Part shown: one piece after another, positions 10,895-24,460 of the stretch
Layout: every line of letters begins with the position of its first letter
Numbering within the stretch: position 1 is the first letter of the stretch
Origin: Rhodeus uyekii
Lineage: Eukaryota > Chordata > Actinopteri > Cypriniformes > Acheilognathidae
Length of the DNA stretch: 64,000 nucleotides
Assembly (NCBI GenBank): GCA_037043235.1
Contig: JAWRVZ010000625.1
Location: 61,611 to 125,610 of the forward strand
Direction of reading: 5' to 3'
Notes under the pieces: generated by a model
Told to the model about the DNA's origin: nothing
Databases searched by the model: none
What the model saw: only the letters and a program-made list of their open reading frames with translations
Program-made: the position numbers and the translations under genes

Positions 10895-12780
10895 ATTATT
10901 AGGGGCCAAGCACCGAAGGTGCGGAGGCACCTATTGTTTTTGTTCCGGTTCTTATTATTATTATTATTATTATTCTTCTTCTGCCATTGAAGTCTATGAC
11001 AGCCCATAGAACCGTAAGCGGGAAAATGAAAAAAAGTTGGCACACTCATAAAGGAGAGTCTAATCATTGACCATAGCAAAATTGAAGTCTCTAACTCAAT
11101 CTCTCTACCGCCACCAACTGTCCAAAGTTGCACTCACGTTTACGTAAATAACTTTTGAACCGTATGTCCTAGAAACAAAATTCTTTTGTCCACTGATTCC
11201 TTGGCTCAAGACGATTCGATTGCACCCTATGACGTCATTTTCCGTCATGAATATTTTCCCGCCATTTTGAATTTTATGAAAAACCTACTTTGTCGAACTC
11301 CTCCTAGGCCGTTCGTCCGATGTTCACGAAAATTGAACCACATCATCTCCTGACAATGTTGACAAAACGATATATAAACAAAGTTGATTCGTCAAACCGT
11401 TTACGAATAACTCGTGAAAGAATCTGAGGTAAAAGTCGCCAAAATGAAATTGAGGCTTTATCTCCCCAATGCATTAGCCTTTTCTGACCAAACTAGGTGT
11501 GTGTTATGTCAATCATGGTTTGAGGCTACCTGCAGAGTTTTGGCGCTCTGCCCCCTAGTGGTCAGGAGATATGAAAAAGTGACATTTTTCCTTACAACTC
11601 CTGAACCCTTTGGCCAAAAATCATAAAACTGGTCTCGTTAGATTCAGTGCATCATGCCGAGTCGTGCGATACCAAATTTTCCCATATCGGCCATTTAGAG
11701 CGTCGGCCATTTTGAATATTGTCATAAATTGCTATATTTAACAAATGGATTGGCGTATCGTTACGAAACTCAATATGTGTCTTCGGCACCTAATCTTGAT
11801 ACGGCACAAAAAGTTTGGGGGCAGCGCCACCTTGTGGTCAAAAGTTATAACCAAATTTACAAATATGCTAATAACTTTTGATGACGTTAACCTATTGTAA
11901 AACAAATGGTCTTAATGTGTTCATTGGGTCAAGCCGAGACCATAGATACCAAATATGTTATATTCGGCCAAACCTCCGATTTGCCATGTTATTTTTCTTT
12001 AAAAACCTACTTTTTCGAACTCCTCCCAGACCGTTTGTCCAATTTTCACCAAAATTGAACCACATCATCTCCAGACCATCATGACAAAAAGTTATCCAAA
12101 GAAAGTTGATATGTCAAACCGTTTACGAATAACTCGCGAAAGAATCCGACGTAATGGTCGCAAAATTGAAATTGAGGCTTTATCTCCGCAATGCATTAGC
12201 CTTTTCTGACCAAACTAGGTGTGTGTTATGTCAATCATGGTCTGAGGCTACCTGCAGAGTTTTGGCGCTCTGCCCCCTAGTGGTCAGGAGATATTAAAAA
12301 ACTGACATTTTTGATTATAACTCCTGAACGCTTTGTCTAAAAATCATGAAACTGCTGTCTTTAGATCCAGTTGGTCATGCCGAGTCCTGTGATACCACAT
12401 TTTCCCATATCGGCCATTTTGAGCATCTGCCATTTCGATTTTTCTTATAAGATGCTATGTTTAACAAACACATGACTTTAGTGCTGTCAGCAATGGTTTA
12501 CCCAATTGAAAGCAAACTTTGCATGTGTCAATGTCACCACACTCTCAATGTACCACACACTACAATTTGGTTACAGCGCTGCCTGTTGGTTGAATGCGAT
12601 AAACCATTAAATCGAATTGCTAAAGACCGTATTGTTGGTTTTTCAGCCATTTAGACTTAAGTCATATTGAAATGTCTTTAGATTCTTACTGCCGTTGGTC
12701 TGATGATGCCAGTCATGTCGGCATGACATTTAATGCCCTCCTTGCGCTTGGCCCCGTGATGGCTGCTAGCAGCTATATTT
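10895..12780 (+). mobile_element. Family I-B unit 8 (long form), twin of unit 22
   Basis: One 5' domain begins at 10901 after two ATT repeats. CRE palindrome 11229-11238. CTCF-core matches at 11548-11561 and 12280-12293 are 732 bp apart and define the internal repeat period. The unit is nearly identical, end to end, to 36426-38311 (offset 25531). I saw one difference (AATATTTT here versus AAAATTTT there, near 11250). The shared ends coincide with unit ends. Confidence 0.82.
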
Positions 12781-14602
12781 ATTCTTTTTCTCGTGCCATG
12801 GGAGTCTATGGCAGCCCATAGAACCGTAAACGGGAAAATGAAAAAAAATTGGCACACTCATAAAAGACAGTCCAATCATTGACCATAGCAAAATTGAAGT
12901 CTCTAACTCAATCTCTATAGCGCCACCAACTGTCCAAAGTTGCACTCACGTTTACGTAAATAACTTTTGAACCGTATGTCCTAGAAACAAAATTCTTTTG
13001 TCAACTGATTCCTTGGCTCAAGACGATTCGATTGCACCCTATGACGTCATTTTCCGTCATGAATATTTTCCCGCCATTTTGAATTTTATGAAAAACCTAC
13101 TTTTTCAAACTCCTCCTAGGCCGTTTGTCCGATTTTCACGAAAATTGAACCACATCATCTCCAGACCATGGTGACAAAAAGTTATCCAAAGAAAGTTGAA
13201 ATGTCAAACCGTTTATGAATAACTCACGAAAGAATCGGATGTAATGATCGCAAAAATGAAATTGAGGCTCTATCTCCACAACGCATTAGCGTTTTCTGAC
13301 CAAACTCGGTGTGTGTTATGTCAATCATGGTCTGAGGCTACCTGCAGAGTTTTGTCGCTGTGCCCCCTAGTGGTCAGGAGTTATGAAAAAGTGACATTTT
13401 TCCTTACAACTCCTGAACGCTTTGTCCAAAAATCATAAAACTGGTCTTGTTAGATTCAGTGCATCATGCCGAGTCGTGCGATACCAAATTTTCCCATATC
13501 GGCCATTTAGAGCGTCGGCCATTTTGAATATTGTCATAAATAGCTATATTTAACAAATGGATTGGCGTATTGTTACGAAACTCAATATGTGTCTTTGGCA
13601 CCTAACCTTGATACGACTCAAAAAGTTTCGAGGCAGCACCACCTTGTGGTCAAAAGTTAAAACCAAATTTTCAAATATGCTAATAACTTTTGAGTACGTT
13701 AACCTATGGTAAAACAGATTATCTTTATACGGTCCTTGGGTCAAACCGAGAACACAGATACCAAATTTGTCATAGTCGGCCAAACTTCTTGTCCACCATG
13801 TTGTTTTTCTTTAAAAACCTACTTTTTCGAACTCCTCCCAGACCGTTTGTCCAATTTTCACCAAAATTAAACCACATCATCTCCAGACCATCATGACAAA
13901 AAGTTATCTAAAGAAAGTTGATTCGCCAAACCGTTTACGAATAACTCGCGAAAGAATTCGACACAATGGCCATAGAATTGAAAGCGAGGCTATATCTCCT
14001 TAACTTATTAGCGTATTCTGAACAAAATTGGTGTGCGTTATGTCAATCATGGTCTGAGGCTACCTGCAGAGTTTTGGCGCTCTGCCCCCTAGTGGTCAGG
14101 AGATAATAAAAAACTGACATTTTTTATTATAACTCCTGAACGCTTTGTCTAAAAATCATGAAACTGCTGTCTTTAGATCCAGTGGGTCATGCCGAGTCCT
14201 GTGATACCAAATATTCCCATATCGGCCATTTTGAGCGTCTGCCATTTCGATTTTTCTTATAAGATGCTATGTTTAACAAACACATGACTTTAGTGCTCTG
14301 TCAGCAATGGTTTACACAATTGAAAGCAAACTTTGCATGTGTCAATGTCACCACACTCTCAATGTACCACATGAATTGACACTACAATTTGGTTAGAGCG
14401 CTGCCTGTTGGTTGAACGTGATAAACCATTAAATCGAATTGCTAAAGACCGTATTGATGATTTTTCAGCCATTTAGACTGAAGTCATATTGAAACGTCTT
14501 TAGATGTTTACTGCTGTTGGTCGGATGCTGCCAGCCATATCGGCATGACATTTAATGCCCTCCTTGCGCTTGGCCCCGTGATGGCTGCTAGCAGCTATAT
14601 TT
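12781..14602 (+). mobile_element. Family I-B unit 9 (long form), lacking the 5' domain
   Basis: It starts ATTCTTTTTCTCGTGCC directly after TATATTT, with no 5' domain and almost no microsatellite. CRE palindrome 13041-13050. CTCF-core matches at 13360-13373 and 14092-14105 are again 732 bp apart. The last module has a few private changes (AACGTCTTTAGATGTTTAC in the tail). The 3' end TATATTT is at 14596-14602. Confidence 0.8.
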
Positions 14603-16151
14603 AGGGGCCAAGCACCGAAGGTGCGGAGGCACCTATTGTAATCGTTCTCGTTCTTATTATTATTCTTCTTCCACCCAGAAGTCAATGGCAGCCCATAGAA
14701 CCGTATGCAGGAAAATGATGAAATTTGGCACACACATAGAGGACAGTCCAATCATTGACCACACCAATTTTGGAGTCTCTACCTCAATCCCTCTAGCGCC
14801 ACCAACTGTCCAAAGTTACACTTACATTTATGCTAATAACTTTTGAACCATAAGGGCTAGAAACAAAATTCCTTTGTCCACTGATTCCTTGGCTCAAGCC
14901 GATTCGATTGCACCCTATGACGTCATTTTCCGTCATGAAAATTTTTCCGCAATTTTGAATTTTATGAAAAACCTACTTTGTCGAACTCCTCCTAGGCCGT
15001 TTGTCTGATTCTCACAAAAATTGAACCACATCATCTCCAGACTATGGAGACAAAAAGTTATGAGAATCAAGTTGATTGGTCAAACCGTTTTTGATAAACA
15101 TGCGAAAGAGTTCGACGAATTTGCCGCAAAAATGAACTTGAGGCTATATCTCCGCAACGCATTTGCATATTCAGACCAAAATTGGTGTGTGTCATAGTAG
15201 TCATAATCTGAGGCTACCTGCAGAGTTTTGGCGCACTGCCCCCTAGTGGTCAGGAGATATAAAAAATTGACTTTTTTGCTTATAACTTCTGAACACTTTG
15301 GTCAAAAATCATAAAACTGGTCTCTTTAGATTCAGGGCATCATGCTGAGTCGTGCGATACCAAATTTTCTTATATCGGCCATTTTGGGCGTCGGCCATTT
15401 TGAAATTTGTCGTAAAATGCTATATTTTACAAACGCATTAGCGTATCATTACGAAACTCAGTATGTGTCTTTGGGACCTTGATTTGAACCTACACCAAAA
15501 GTTTCGGGGCAGCGCCACCTTGTGGTCAAAAGTTATAACACAATTTCCAAAAATGCTAATAACTTTTGATTACATTAAGCTATTTTAAAACAAATGATCT
15601 TAATATGTTCCTTGGGTCACACCGAGAACACAGATACCAAATTTGACATAGTTTGCCTAAATTTCATATCCGCCATGTTGTTTCATTCAAAAACCTACTT
15701 TTTCAAACTCCTCCTAGACCGTTTGTCCGATTTTCACCAAAATCGAATCGTATCATCTTCAGACTGTGCTGACAAAAAGTTATGGATTTCGTGTCGATAG
15801 GCAAAACCGTTTTCGTATACCGCAATTACAAATTTGAGGTAGTGATGACAAAATGACTTTAATGCTTTAAGTCAGTAATGTTTTGTCCAAATAACACCAA
15901 ACTTTGCAGATTTCATTGTCACATTACTCGGACCCAATTCTAACAATTTGGACACAGCGCCAACTATTGGTCCAAAGCGCTAAACTTTTCATTCAAATTA
16001 CAGTGTCTGTATTAATGATTTTTCAGCCATTTAGCCTAAAATCATATTAAAATGCATTTAGTTGTTGATTACTTCAATTGCTCTTATGCTGCCGGCCACG
16101 TCAATGCCCTGTTTGTGCTTGGCCCCGTCATTGCTGCTTGCAGCTATATTT
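14603..16151 (+). mobile_element. Family I-A unit 10
   Basis: Complete subfamily A unit with one 5' domain (AATCGTTCTCG variant), ATT tract and CCACCCAGAAGTC head. CRE palindrome 14917-14926; CTCF-core match 15236-15249; A-type tail ends at 16151. The central region is nearly the same as units 2 and 5. It is one of the cleanest full-length A copies in the window. Confidence 0.82.
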
Positions 16152-17647
16152 ATTATTATTCTTCTTCCACCCAGAAGTCAATGGCAGCCCATAGAACCGT
16201 ATGCAGGAAAATGATGAAATTTGGCACACACATAGAGGACAGTCCAATCATTGACCACACCAATTTTGGAGTCTCTACCTCAATCCCTCTAGCGCCACCA
16301 ACTGTCCAAAGTTACACTTACATTTATGCTAATAACTTTTGAACCATAAGGGCTAGAAACAAAATTCCTTTGTCCACTGATTCCTTGGCTCAAGCCGATT
16401 CGATTGCACCCTATGACGTCATTTTCCGTCATGATAATTTGTCCGCCATTTTGAATTTTATGAAAAACCAACTTTTTCGAACTCCTCTTAGACCGTTGGT
16501 CCGATTTTCACGAAAATTGAACCACATCATCTCCAGACTATGGAGACAAAAAGTTATGAGAATCAAGTTGATTGGTCATTCCGTTTTTGATAAACTTGCG
16601 AAAGAGTTCGACGAATTTGCCGCAAAAATGAACTTGAGGCTATATCTCCGCAACGCATTTGCATATTCAGACCAAAATTGGTGTGTGTCATAGTAGTCAT
16701 AATCTGAGGCTACCTGCAGAGTTTTGGCGCACTGCCCCCTAGTGGTCAGGAGATATAAAAAATTGACTTTTTTGCTTATAACTTCTGAACACTTTGGTCA
16801 AAAATCATAAAACTGGTCTCTTTAGATTCAGGGCATCATGCTGAGTCGTGCGATACCAAATTTTCTTATATCGGCCATTTTGGACGTCGGCCATTTTGAA
16901 ATTTGTCGTAAAATGCTATATTTTACAAACGCATTGGCGTATCATTACGAAACTCAGTATGTGTCTTTGGGACCTTGATTTGAACCTACACCAAAAGATT
17001 CGGGGCAGCGCCACCTTGTGGTCAAAAGTTATAACACAATTTACAAAAATGCGAATAACTTTTGATTACATTAAGCTATTTTAAAACAAATGATCTTAAT
17101 ATGTTCCTTGGGTCAAGCCGAGAACACAGATACCAAATTTGAAATAGTTTGCCTAAATTTCATGTCCGCCATGTTGTTTTATTAAAAAACCTACTTTTTC
17201 AAACTCCTCCCAGACCGTTTGTCCGATTTTCACCAAAATTGAATCGTATCATCTTCAGACTGAGTTGACAAAAAGTTATGGATTTCGTGTCGATAGACAA
17301 AACCGTTTTCGTATACCGAAATTACAAATTTGAGGTAGTGATGACAAAATGACTTTAATGCTCTATGTCAGTAATGTTTTGTCCAAATAACACCAAACTT
17401 TGCACATTTCATTGTGACATTACTCGGACCACATTCTAACAATTTGGACACAGCGCCATCTATTGGTCCAAAGCGATAAACTATTAAATCAAATTACAGT
17501 GTCTGTATTAATGATTTTTCAGCCATTTAGCCTAAAATCATATTAAAATGCATTTAGTTGTTGATTACTTCAATTGCTCTTATGCTGCCGGCCACGTCAA
17601 TGCCCTGTTTGTGCTTGGCCCCGTCATTGCTGCTTGCAGCTATATTT
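16152..17647 (+). mobile_element. Family I-A unit 11, lacking the 5' domain
   Basis: The unit begins with ATT repeats directly after unit 10 and has the A-type head. CRE palindrome 16413-16422; CTCF-core match 16732-16745; A-type 3' end at 17641-17647. Between about 17100 and 17500 it resembles unit 15 more than unit 10 (for example CTCTATGTCAGTAATG), so it may be a recombinant between A lineages. Confidence 0.8.
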
Positions 17648-19586
17648 AGGGGCCAAGCACCGAAGGTGCGGAGGCACCTATTGTTTTTGTTCCGGTTCTT
17701 ATTATTATTATTATTAGGGGCCAAGCACCGAAGGTGCGGAGGCACCTATTGTTTTTGTTCCGGTTCTTTATTATTATTCTTCTTCTTCTTCCGTCATTGA
17801 AGTCTATGACAGCCCATAGAACCGTAAACAGGAAAATGAAAAAAATTTGGCACACTCATAAAGGACAGTCCAATCATTGACCATAGCAAAATTGAAGTCT
17901 CTAACTAAATATCTGTAGCGCCACCAACTGTCCAAAGTTGCGCTAACGTTTATGCTAATAACTATTGAACCGTATGACCTAGAAACAAAATTCTTATGTC
18001 CACTGATTCCTTGGCTCAAGACGATTCGATTGCACCCTATGACGTCATTTTCCGTCATGAAAATTTTCCCGCCATTTTGAATTTTATGAAAAACCTACTT
18101 TTTCAAACTCCTCCGAGGCCGTTTTTCCGATTTCAACGAAAATTGAACCACATCATCTCCAGACCATGTGGACAAAAAGTTATCCAAAGAAAGTTGATAT
18201 GTCAAACCGTTTACGAATAACTCGCGAAAGAATCCGACGTAATGGTCGCAAAAATGAAATTGAGGCTTTATCTCCGCAACGCATTAGCGTTTTCTGACCA
18301 AACTAGGTGTGTGTTATGTCAATCATGGTCTGAGGCTACCTGCAGAGTTTTGGCGCTGTGCCCCCTAGTGGTCAGGAGATATGAAAAAGTTAAATATTTG
18401 CTTATAACTTCTGAACGCTTTGGCCAAAAATAATAAAACTGGTCTCTTTAGATTCAGTGCATCATGCCGAGTCGTGCGATACCAAATTTTCCCATATCGG
18501 CCATTTTGAGCGTCGGCCATTTTGAATATTGTCATAAATTGCTATATTTAACAAAGATATTGGCGTATCGTTACGAAACTCAATATGTGTCTTCGGCACC
18601 TAACCTTGATACGACTCAAAAAGTTTCGAGGCAGCACCCCCTTGTGGTCAAAAATTATAACCAAATTTACAAATTTGCTAATAACTTTTGAATGCGTTAA
18701 CCGATGGTAAAACAAATTATCTTTATACGTTCCTTGGGTCAAACTGAGAACACAGATACCAAATTTGTCATAGTCGGCCAAACTTCTTGTCCACCATGTT
18801 GTTTTTCTTTAAAAACCTACTTTTTCGAACTCCTCCCAAACCGTTTGTCCAATTTTCACCAAAATTAAACCACATCATCTCCAGACCATCATGACAAAAA
18901 GTTATCCAAAGAAAGTTGATATGTCAAACCGTTTACGAATAACTCGCAAAAGAATCCGACGTAATGGTCGCAAAAATGAAATTGAGGCTTTATCTCCGCA
19001 ACGCATTAGCGTTTTCTTACCAAACTAGGTGTGTGTTATGTCAATCATGGTCTGAGGCTACCTGCAGAGTTTTGGCGCTCTGCCCCCTAGTGGTCAGGAG
19101 ATATTAAAAAACTGACATTTTTGATTATAACTCCTGAACGCTTTGTCTAAAAATCATGAAACTGCTGTCTTTAGATCCAGTGGGTCATGCCGAGTCCTGT
19201 GATACCAAATTTTCCCATATCGGCCATTTTGAGCGTCTGCCATTTCGATTTGTCTTATAAGATGCTATGTTTAACAAACACATGACTTTAGTGCTCTGTC
19301 AGCAATGGTTTACCCAATTGAAAGCAAACTTTGCATGTGTCAATGTCACCACACTCTCAATGTACCACATGAATTGACACTACAATGCCTGTTGGTTGAA
19401 TGTGATAAACCATTAAATCGAATTACTAAAGACCGTATTGTTGATTTTTCAGCCATTTAGACTTAAGTCATATTGAAATGTCTTTAGATTCTTACTGCCG
19501 TTGGTCTGATGATGCCAGCCATGTCGGCATGACATTTAATGCCCTCCTTGTGCTTGGCCCCGTGATGGCTGCTAGCAGCTATATTT
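17648..19586 (+). mobile_element. Family I-B unit 12 (long form), two 5' domains
   Basis: 5' domains start at 17648 and 17716 (68 bp apart), followed by ATT and CTT repeats. CTCF-core matches lie at 18358-18371 and 19080-19093. A deletion of about 12-14 bp near 19385 removes the TTGGTTACAGCGC segment present in sister units. The 3' TIR-like motif is GTGCTTGGCCCC, restoring perfect pairing with the 5' GGGGCCAAGCAC, where most B units have GCGCTTGGCCCC. Confidence 0.8.
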
Positions 19587-20722
19587 ATTAGGGGCCAAGC
19601 ACCGAAGGTGCGGAGGCACCTATTGTTTTTGTTCCGGTTCTTATTATTATTATTATTATTATTCTTCTTCTGCCATTGAAGTCTATGACAGCCCATAGAA
19701 CCGTAAGCGGGAAAATGAAAAAAAGTTGGCACACTGATAAAGGAGAGTCCAATCATTGACCATAGCAAAATTGAAGTCTCTAACTCAATCTCTCTAGCGC
19801 CACCAACTGTCCAAAGTTGCACTCACGTTTACGTAAATAACTTTTGAACCGTATGTCCTAGAAACAAAATTCTTTTGTCCACTGATTCCTTGGCTCAAGA
19901 CGATTCGATTGCACCCTATGACGTCATTTTCCGTCATGAAGATTTTCCCGCCATTTTGAATTTTATGAAAAACCTACTTTGTCGAACTCCTCCTAGGCCG
20001 TTTGTCCGATGTTCACGAAAATTGAACCACATCATCTCCCGACAATGTGGACAAAACGATATATAAAGAAAGTTGATTCGTCAAACCGTTTACGAATAAC
20101 TCGCGAAAGAATCTGAGGTAAAAGTCGCCAAAATGAAATTGAGGCTTTATCTCCCCAATGCATTAGCCTTTTCTGACCAAACTAGGTGTGTGTTATGTCA
20201 ATCATGGTTTGAGGCTACCTGCAGAGTTTTGGCGCTGTGCCCCCTAGTGGTCAGGAGTTATCAAAAACTGACTTTTTTGCTTATAACTTCTGAACCCTTT
20301 GGCCAAAAATCATGAAACTGGTCTCTTTAGATCCAGTGGGTCATGCCGAGTCCTGTGATAGCAAATATTCCCATATCGGGCATTTTGAGCGTCTGCCATT
20401 TCGATTTTTCTTATAAGATGCTATGTTTAACAAACACATGACTTTAGTGCTCTGTCAGCCATGGTTTACCCAATTTACCCAATGTACCACATGAATTGAC
20501 ACTACAATTTGGTTACAGCGCTGCCTGTTGGTCGAACGTGATAAACCATTAAATCGAACTACTAAAGACCGTATTGTTGATTTTTCAGCCATTTAGACTT
20601 AAGTCATATTGAAATGTCTTTAGATTCTTACTGCCGTTGGTCTGATGATGCCAGCCATGTCGGCATGACATTTAATGCCCTCCTTGCGCTTGGCCCCGTG
20701 ATGGCTGCTAGCAGCTATATTT
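19587..20722 (+). mobile_element. Family I-B unit 13 (short form), twin of unit 21
   Basis: One 5' domain begins at 19590. Only one internal repeat is present, with a single CTCF-core match at 20237-20250. About 40 bp are missing near 20470, as in units 6 and 21. The body is nearly identical to unit 21 (offset 15703), with one T/C difference seen near 20001. The short length fits loss of one internal repeat by exchange between the two repeats of a long unit. Confidence 0.81.
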
Positions 20723-21827
20723 ATTATTATTATTCTTCTTCTGCCATTGAAGTCTATGACAGCCCATAGAACCGTAAGCGGGAAAATGAAAAAAAGTTGG
20801 CACACTCATAAAGGACAGCCCAATCATTGACCATAGCAAAATTGAAGTCTCTAACTCAATCTCTATAGCGCCACCAACTGTCCAAAGTTGCACTCATGTT
20901 TACGTAAATAACTTTTGAACCGTATGTCCTAGAAACAAAATTCTTTTGTCCACTGATTCCTTGGCTCAAGACGATTCAATTGCACCCTATGACGTCATTT
21001 TCCGTCATGAATATTTTCCCGCCATTTTGAATTTTTTGAAAAACCTACTTTTTCGAACTCCTCCTAGGCCGTTCGTCCGATTTTCTCCAAAATTGAACCA
21101 CATCATCTCCAGACAATGTGGACATAACGGTATATAAAGAAAGTTGATTTGTCAAACCGTTTACGAATAACTCGCGAAAGAATCCGAGGTAAAAGTCGCC
21201 AAAATAAAATTGAGGCTTTATCTCCGCAATGCATTAGCTTTTTCTGACCAAACTAGGTGTGTATTATGTCAATCATTGTCTGAGGCTACCTGCAGAGTTT
21301 TGGCGCTGTGCCCCCTAGTGCTCAGGAGTTATGAAAAACTGACTTTTTTGCTTATAACTTCTGAACCCTTTGGCCAAAAATCATGAAACTGGTCTGTTTA
21401 GATCCAGTGGGTCATGCCGAGTCCTGTGATACCAAATATTCCCATATCGGCCATTTTGAGCGTCTGCCATTTCGATTTTTCTTATAAGATGCTATGTTTA
21501 ACAAACACATGACTTTAGTTCTCTGTCAGCAATGGTTTACCCAATTGAAAGCAAACTTTGCATGTGTCAATGTCACCACACTCTCAATGTACCACATGAA
21601 TTGACACTTCAATTTGGTTAGAGCGCTGCCTGTTGGTTGAATGTGATAATCCATTAAATCGAATTGCTAAAGACTGTATTGTTGATTTTTCAGCCATTTA
21701 GACTTAAGTCATATTGAAATGTCTTTAGATTCTTACTGCCGTTGGTCTGATGATGCCAGCCATGTCGGCATGACATTTAATGCCCTCCTTGCGCTTGGCC
21801 CCGTGATGGCTGCTAGCAGCTATATTT
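20723..21827 (+). mobile_element. Family I-B unit 14 (short form), no 5' domain
   Basis: ATT/CTT start directly after unit 13. There is one internal repeat. Its CTCF-like site at 21308-21321 carries a change (TAGTGC in place of TAGTGG). Several private substitutions (TTCTCCAAAATTG, ATTATGTCAATCATTG) suggest an older or unhomogenised copy. The 3' end TATATTT is at 21821-21827. Confidence 0.8.
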
Positions 21828-23366
21828 AGGGGCCAAGCACCGAAGGTGCGGAGGCACCTATTGTAATCGTTCTCGTTCTTATTATTATTCTTCTTCCACC
21901 CAGAAGTCAATGGCAGCCCATAGAACCGTAAGTGGGAAAATGATGAAATTTGGCACACACATAGAGGACAGTCCAATCATTGACCACACCAATTTTGGAG
22001 TCTCTACCTCAACCCCTCTAGCGCCACCAACTGTCCAAAGTTACACTTACATTTATGCTAATAACTCTTGAACCATAAGGGCTAGAAACAAAATTCCTTT
22101 GTCCACTGATTCCTTGGCTCAAGCCGATTCGATTGCACCCTATGACGTCATTTTCCGTCATGAAAATTTTTCCGCAATTTTGAATTTTATGAAAAACAAA
22201 CTTTTTCGAACTCCTCCTAGGCCGTTGGTCCGATTTTCACGAAAATTGAACCACATCATCTCCAGACTATGAAGACAAAAAGTTATGAGAATCAAGTTGA
22301 TTGGTCATTCCGTTTTTGATAAACTTGCGAAAGACTTCGACGAATTTGCCGCAAAAATGAACTTGAGGCTATATCTCCGCAACGCATTTGCGTATTCAGA
22401 CCAAAATTGGTGTGTGTCATAGTAGTCATAATCTGAGGCTACCTGCAGAGTTTTGGCGCACTGCCCCCTAGTGGTCAGGAGATATAAAAAAGTGAGTTTT
22501 TTGCTCATAACTTCTGAACACTTTGGTCAAAAATCATAAAACTGGTCTCTTTAGATTCAGGGCATCATGCTGAGTCGTGCGATACCAAATTTTCTTATAT
22601 CGGCCATCTTGGGTGTCGGCCATTTTGAAATTTGTCGTAAAATGCTATATTTAACAAACGCATTGGCGTATCATTACGAAACTTAGTATGTGGCTTTGGG
22701 ACCTTGATTTGACACTACACCAAAAGTTTCGGGGCAGCGCCACCTTGTGGTCAAAAGTTATATCAAAATTTACAAAAATGCTAATAACTTTTGATTACAT
22801 TAAGCTATTTTAAAACAAATGATCTTATTATGTTCCTTGGGTCACGCCGAGAACACAGATACCAAATTTGACATAGTTTGCCTAAAGTTCCTGTCCGCCA
22901 TGTTGTTTTCTTCAAAAACCTACTTTTTCTAACTCCTCCCAGACCGTTTGTCCGATTTTCACCAAAATCGAATCATATCATCTTCAGACTGTGTTGACAA
23001 AAAGTTATGGATTTCGTGTCAATAGACAAAACCGTTTTTGTATACCGCAATTACAAATTTGAGGTAGTGATGACAAAATGACTTTAATGCTCTATGTCAG
23101 TAATGTTTTGTCCAAATAACACCAAACTTTGCACATTTCATTGTGACATTACTCGGACCACATTCTAACAATTTGGACACAGCGCCATCTATTGGTCCAA
23201 AGCGATAAACTTATAAAATCAAATTACAGTGTCTGTATTAATGATTTTTCAGCCATTTAGCCTAAAATCAATTTAAAATGCATTTACTGCAATTGGTCTT
23301 TTGCTGCCAGCCACATCAATGCCCTGTTTGTGCTTGGCCCCGTCATTGCTGCTTGCAGCTATATTT
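21828..23366 (+). mobile_element. Family I-A unit 15
   Basis: Complete A unit with one 5' domain (AATCGTTCTCG), A-type head and A-type 3' end. It is the last subfamily A copy in the window; everything further right is subfamily B or family II. The middle part shares variants with units 4 and 11 (TCAATAGACAAAACCG, CTCTATGTCAG). Confidence 0.81.
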
Positions 23367-24460
23367 ATTATTATTATTCTTCTGCCATTGAAGTCTATGA
23401 CAGCCCATAGAACCGTAAGCGGGAAAATGAAAAAAAGTTGGCACACTCATAAAGGAGAGTCCAATCATTGACCATAGCAAAATTGAAGTCTCTAACTCAA
23501 TCTCTCTAGCGCCACCAACTGTCCAAAGTTGCACTCACGTTTACGTAAATAACTTTTGAACCGTATGTCCTAGAAACAAAATTCTTTTGTCCACTGATTC
23601 CTTGGCTCAAGACGATTCGATTGCACCCTATGACGTCATTTTCCGTCATGAAAATTTTCCCGCCATTTTGAATTTTATGAAAAACCTACTTTGTCGAACT
23701 CCTCCTAGGCCGTTCGTCCGATGTTCACGAAAATTGAACCACATCATCTCCCGACAATGTGGACAAAACGATATATAAAGAAAGTTGATTCGTCAAACCG
23801 TTTACGAATAACTCGTGAAAGAATCTGAGGTAAAAGTCGCAAAAATGAAATTGAGGCTTTATCTCCCCAATGCATTAGCCTTTTCTGACCAAACTAGGTG
23901 TGTGTTATGTCAATCATGGTTTGAGGCTACCTGCAGAGTTTTGGCGCTGTGCCCCCTAGTGGTCAGGAGTTATCAAAAACTGACTTTTTTGCTTATAACT
24001 TCTGAACCCTTTGGCCAAAAATCATGAAACTGGTCTCTTTAGATCCAGTGGGTCATGCCGAGTCCTGTGATACCAAATATTCCCATATCGGCCATTTTGA
24101 GCGTCTGCCATTTCGATTTTTCTTATAAGATGCTATGTTTAACAAACACTTGACTTTAGTGCTCTGTCAGCAATGGTTTACCCAATTGAAAGCAAACTTT
24201 GCATGTGTCAATGTCACCACACTCTCAATGTACCACACACTACAATTTGGTTACAGCGCTGCCTGTTGGTTGAATGCGATAAACCATTAAATCGAATTGC
24301 TAAAGACCGTATTGTTGGTTTTTCAGCCATTTAGACTTAAGCCATATTGAAATGTCTTTAGATTTTTACTGCCGTTGGTCTGATGATGCCAGTCATGTCG
24401 GCATGACATTTAATGCCCTCCTTGCGCTTGGCCCCGTGATGGCTGCTAGCAGCTATATTT
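23367..24460 (+). mobile_element. Family I-B unit 16 (short form), no 5' domain
   Basis: Begins with ATT repeats directly after the A-type end of unit 15. One internal repeat with a CTCF-core match at 23949-23962. The first half matches unit 13 and 21 closely. The tail shares with units 8 and 22 a short deletion around the TACCACACACTACAATTTGG segment and the unusual GTTGGTTTTTCAGCC, so it may be a junction product between these two types. Confidence 0.8.

Noticed and set aside
12590..12660. Splice-acceptor-like string (TTGATTTTTCAGCC) in each tail
   Set aside because: A pyrimidine tract plus CAG is common by chance, there is no matching conserved donor or open exon, and it is repeated with the unit.
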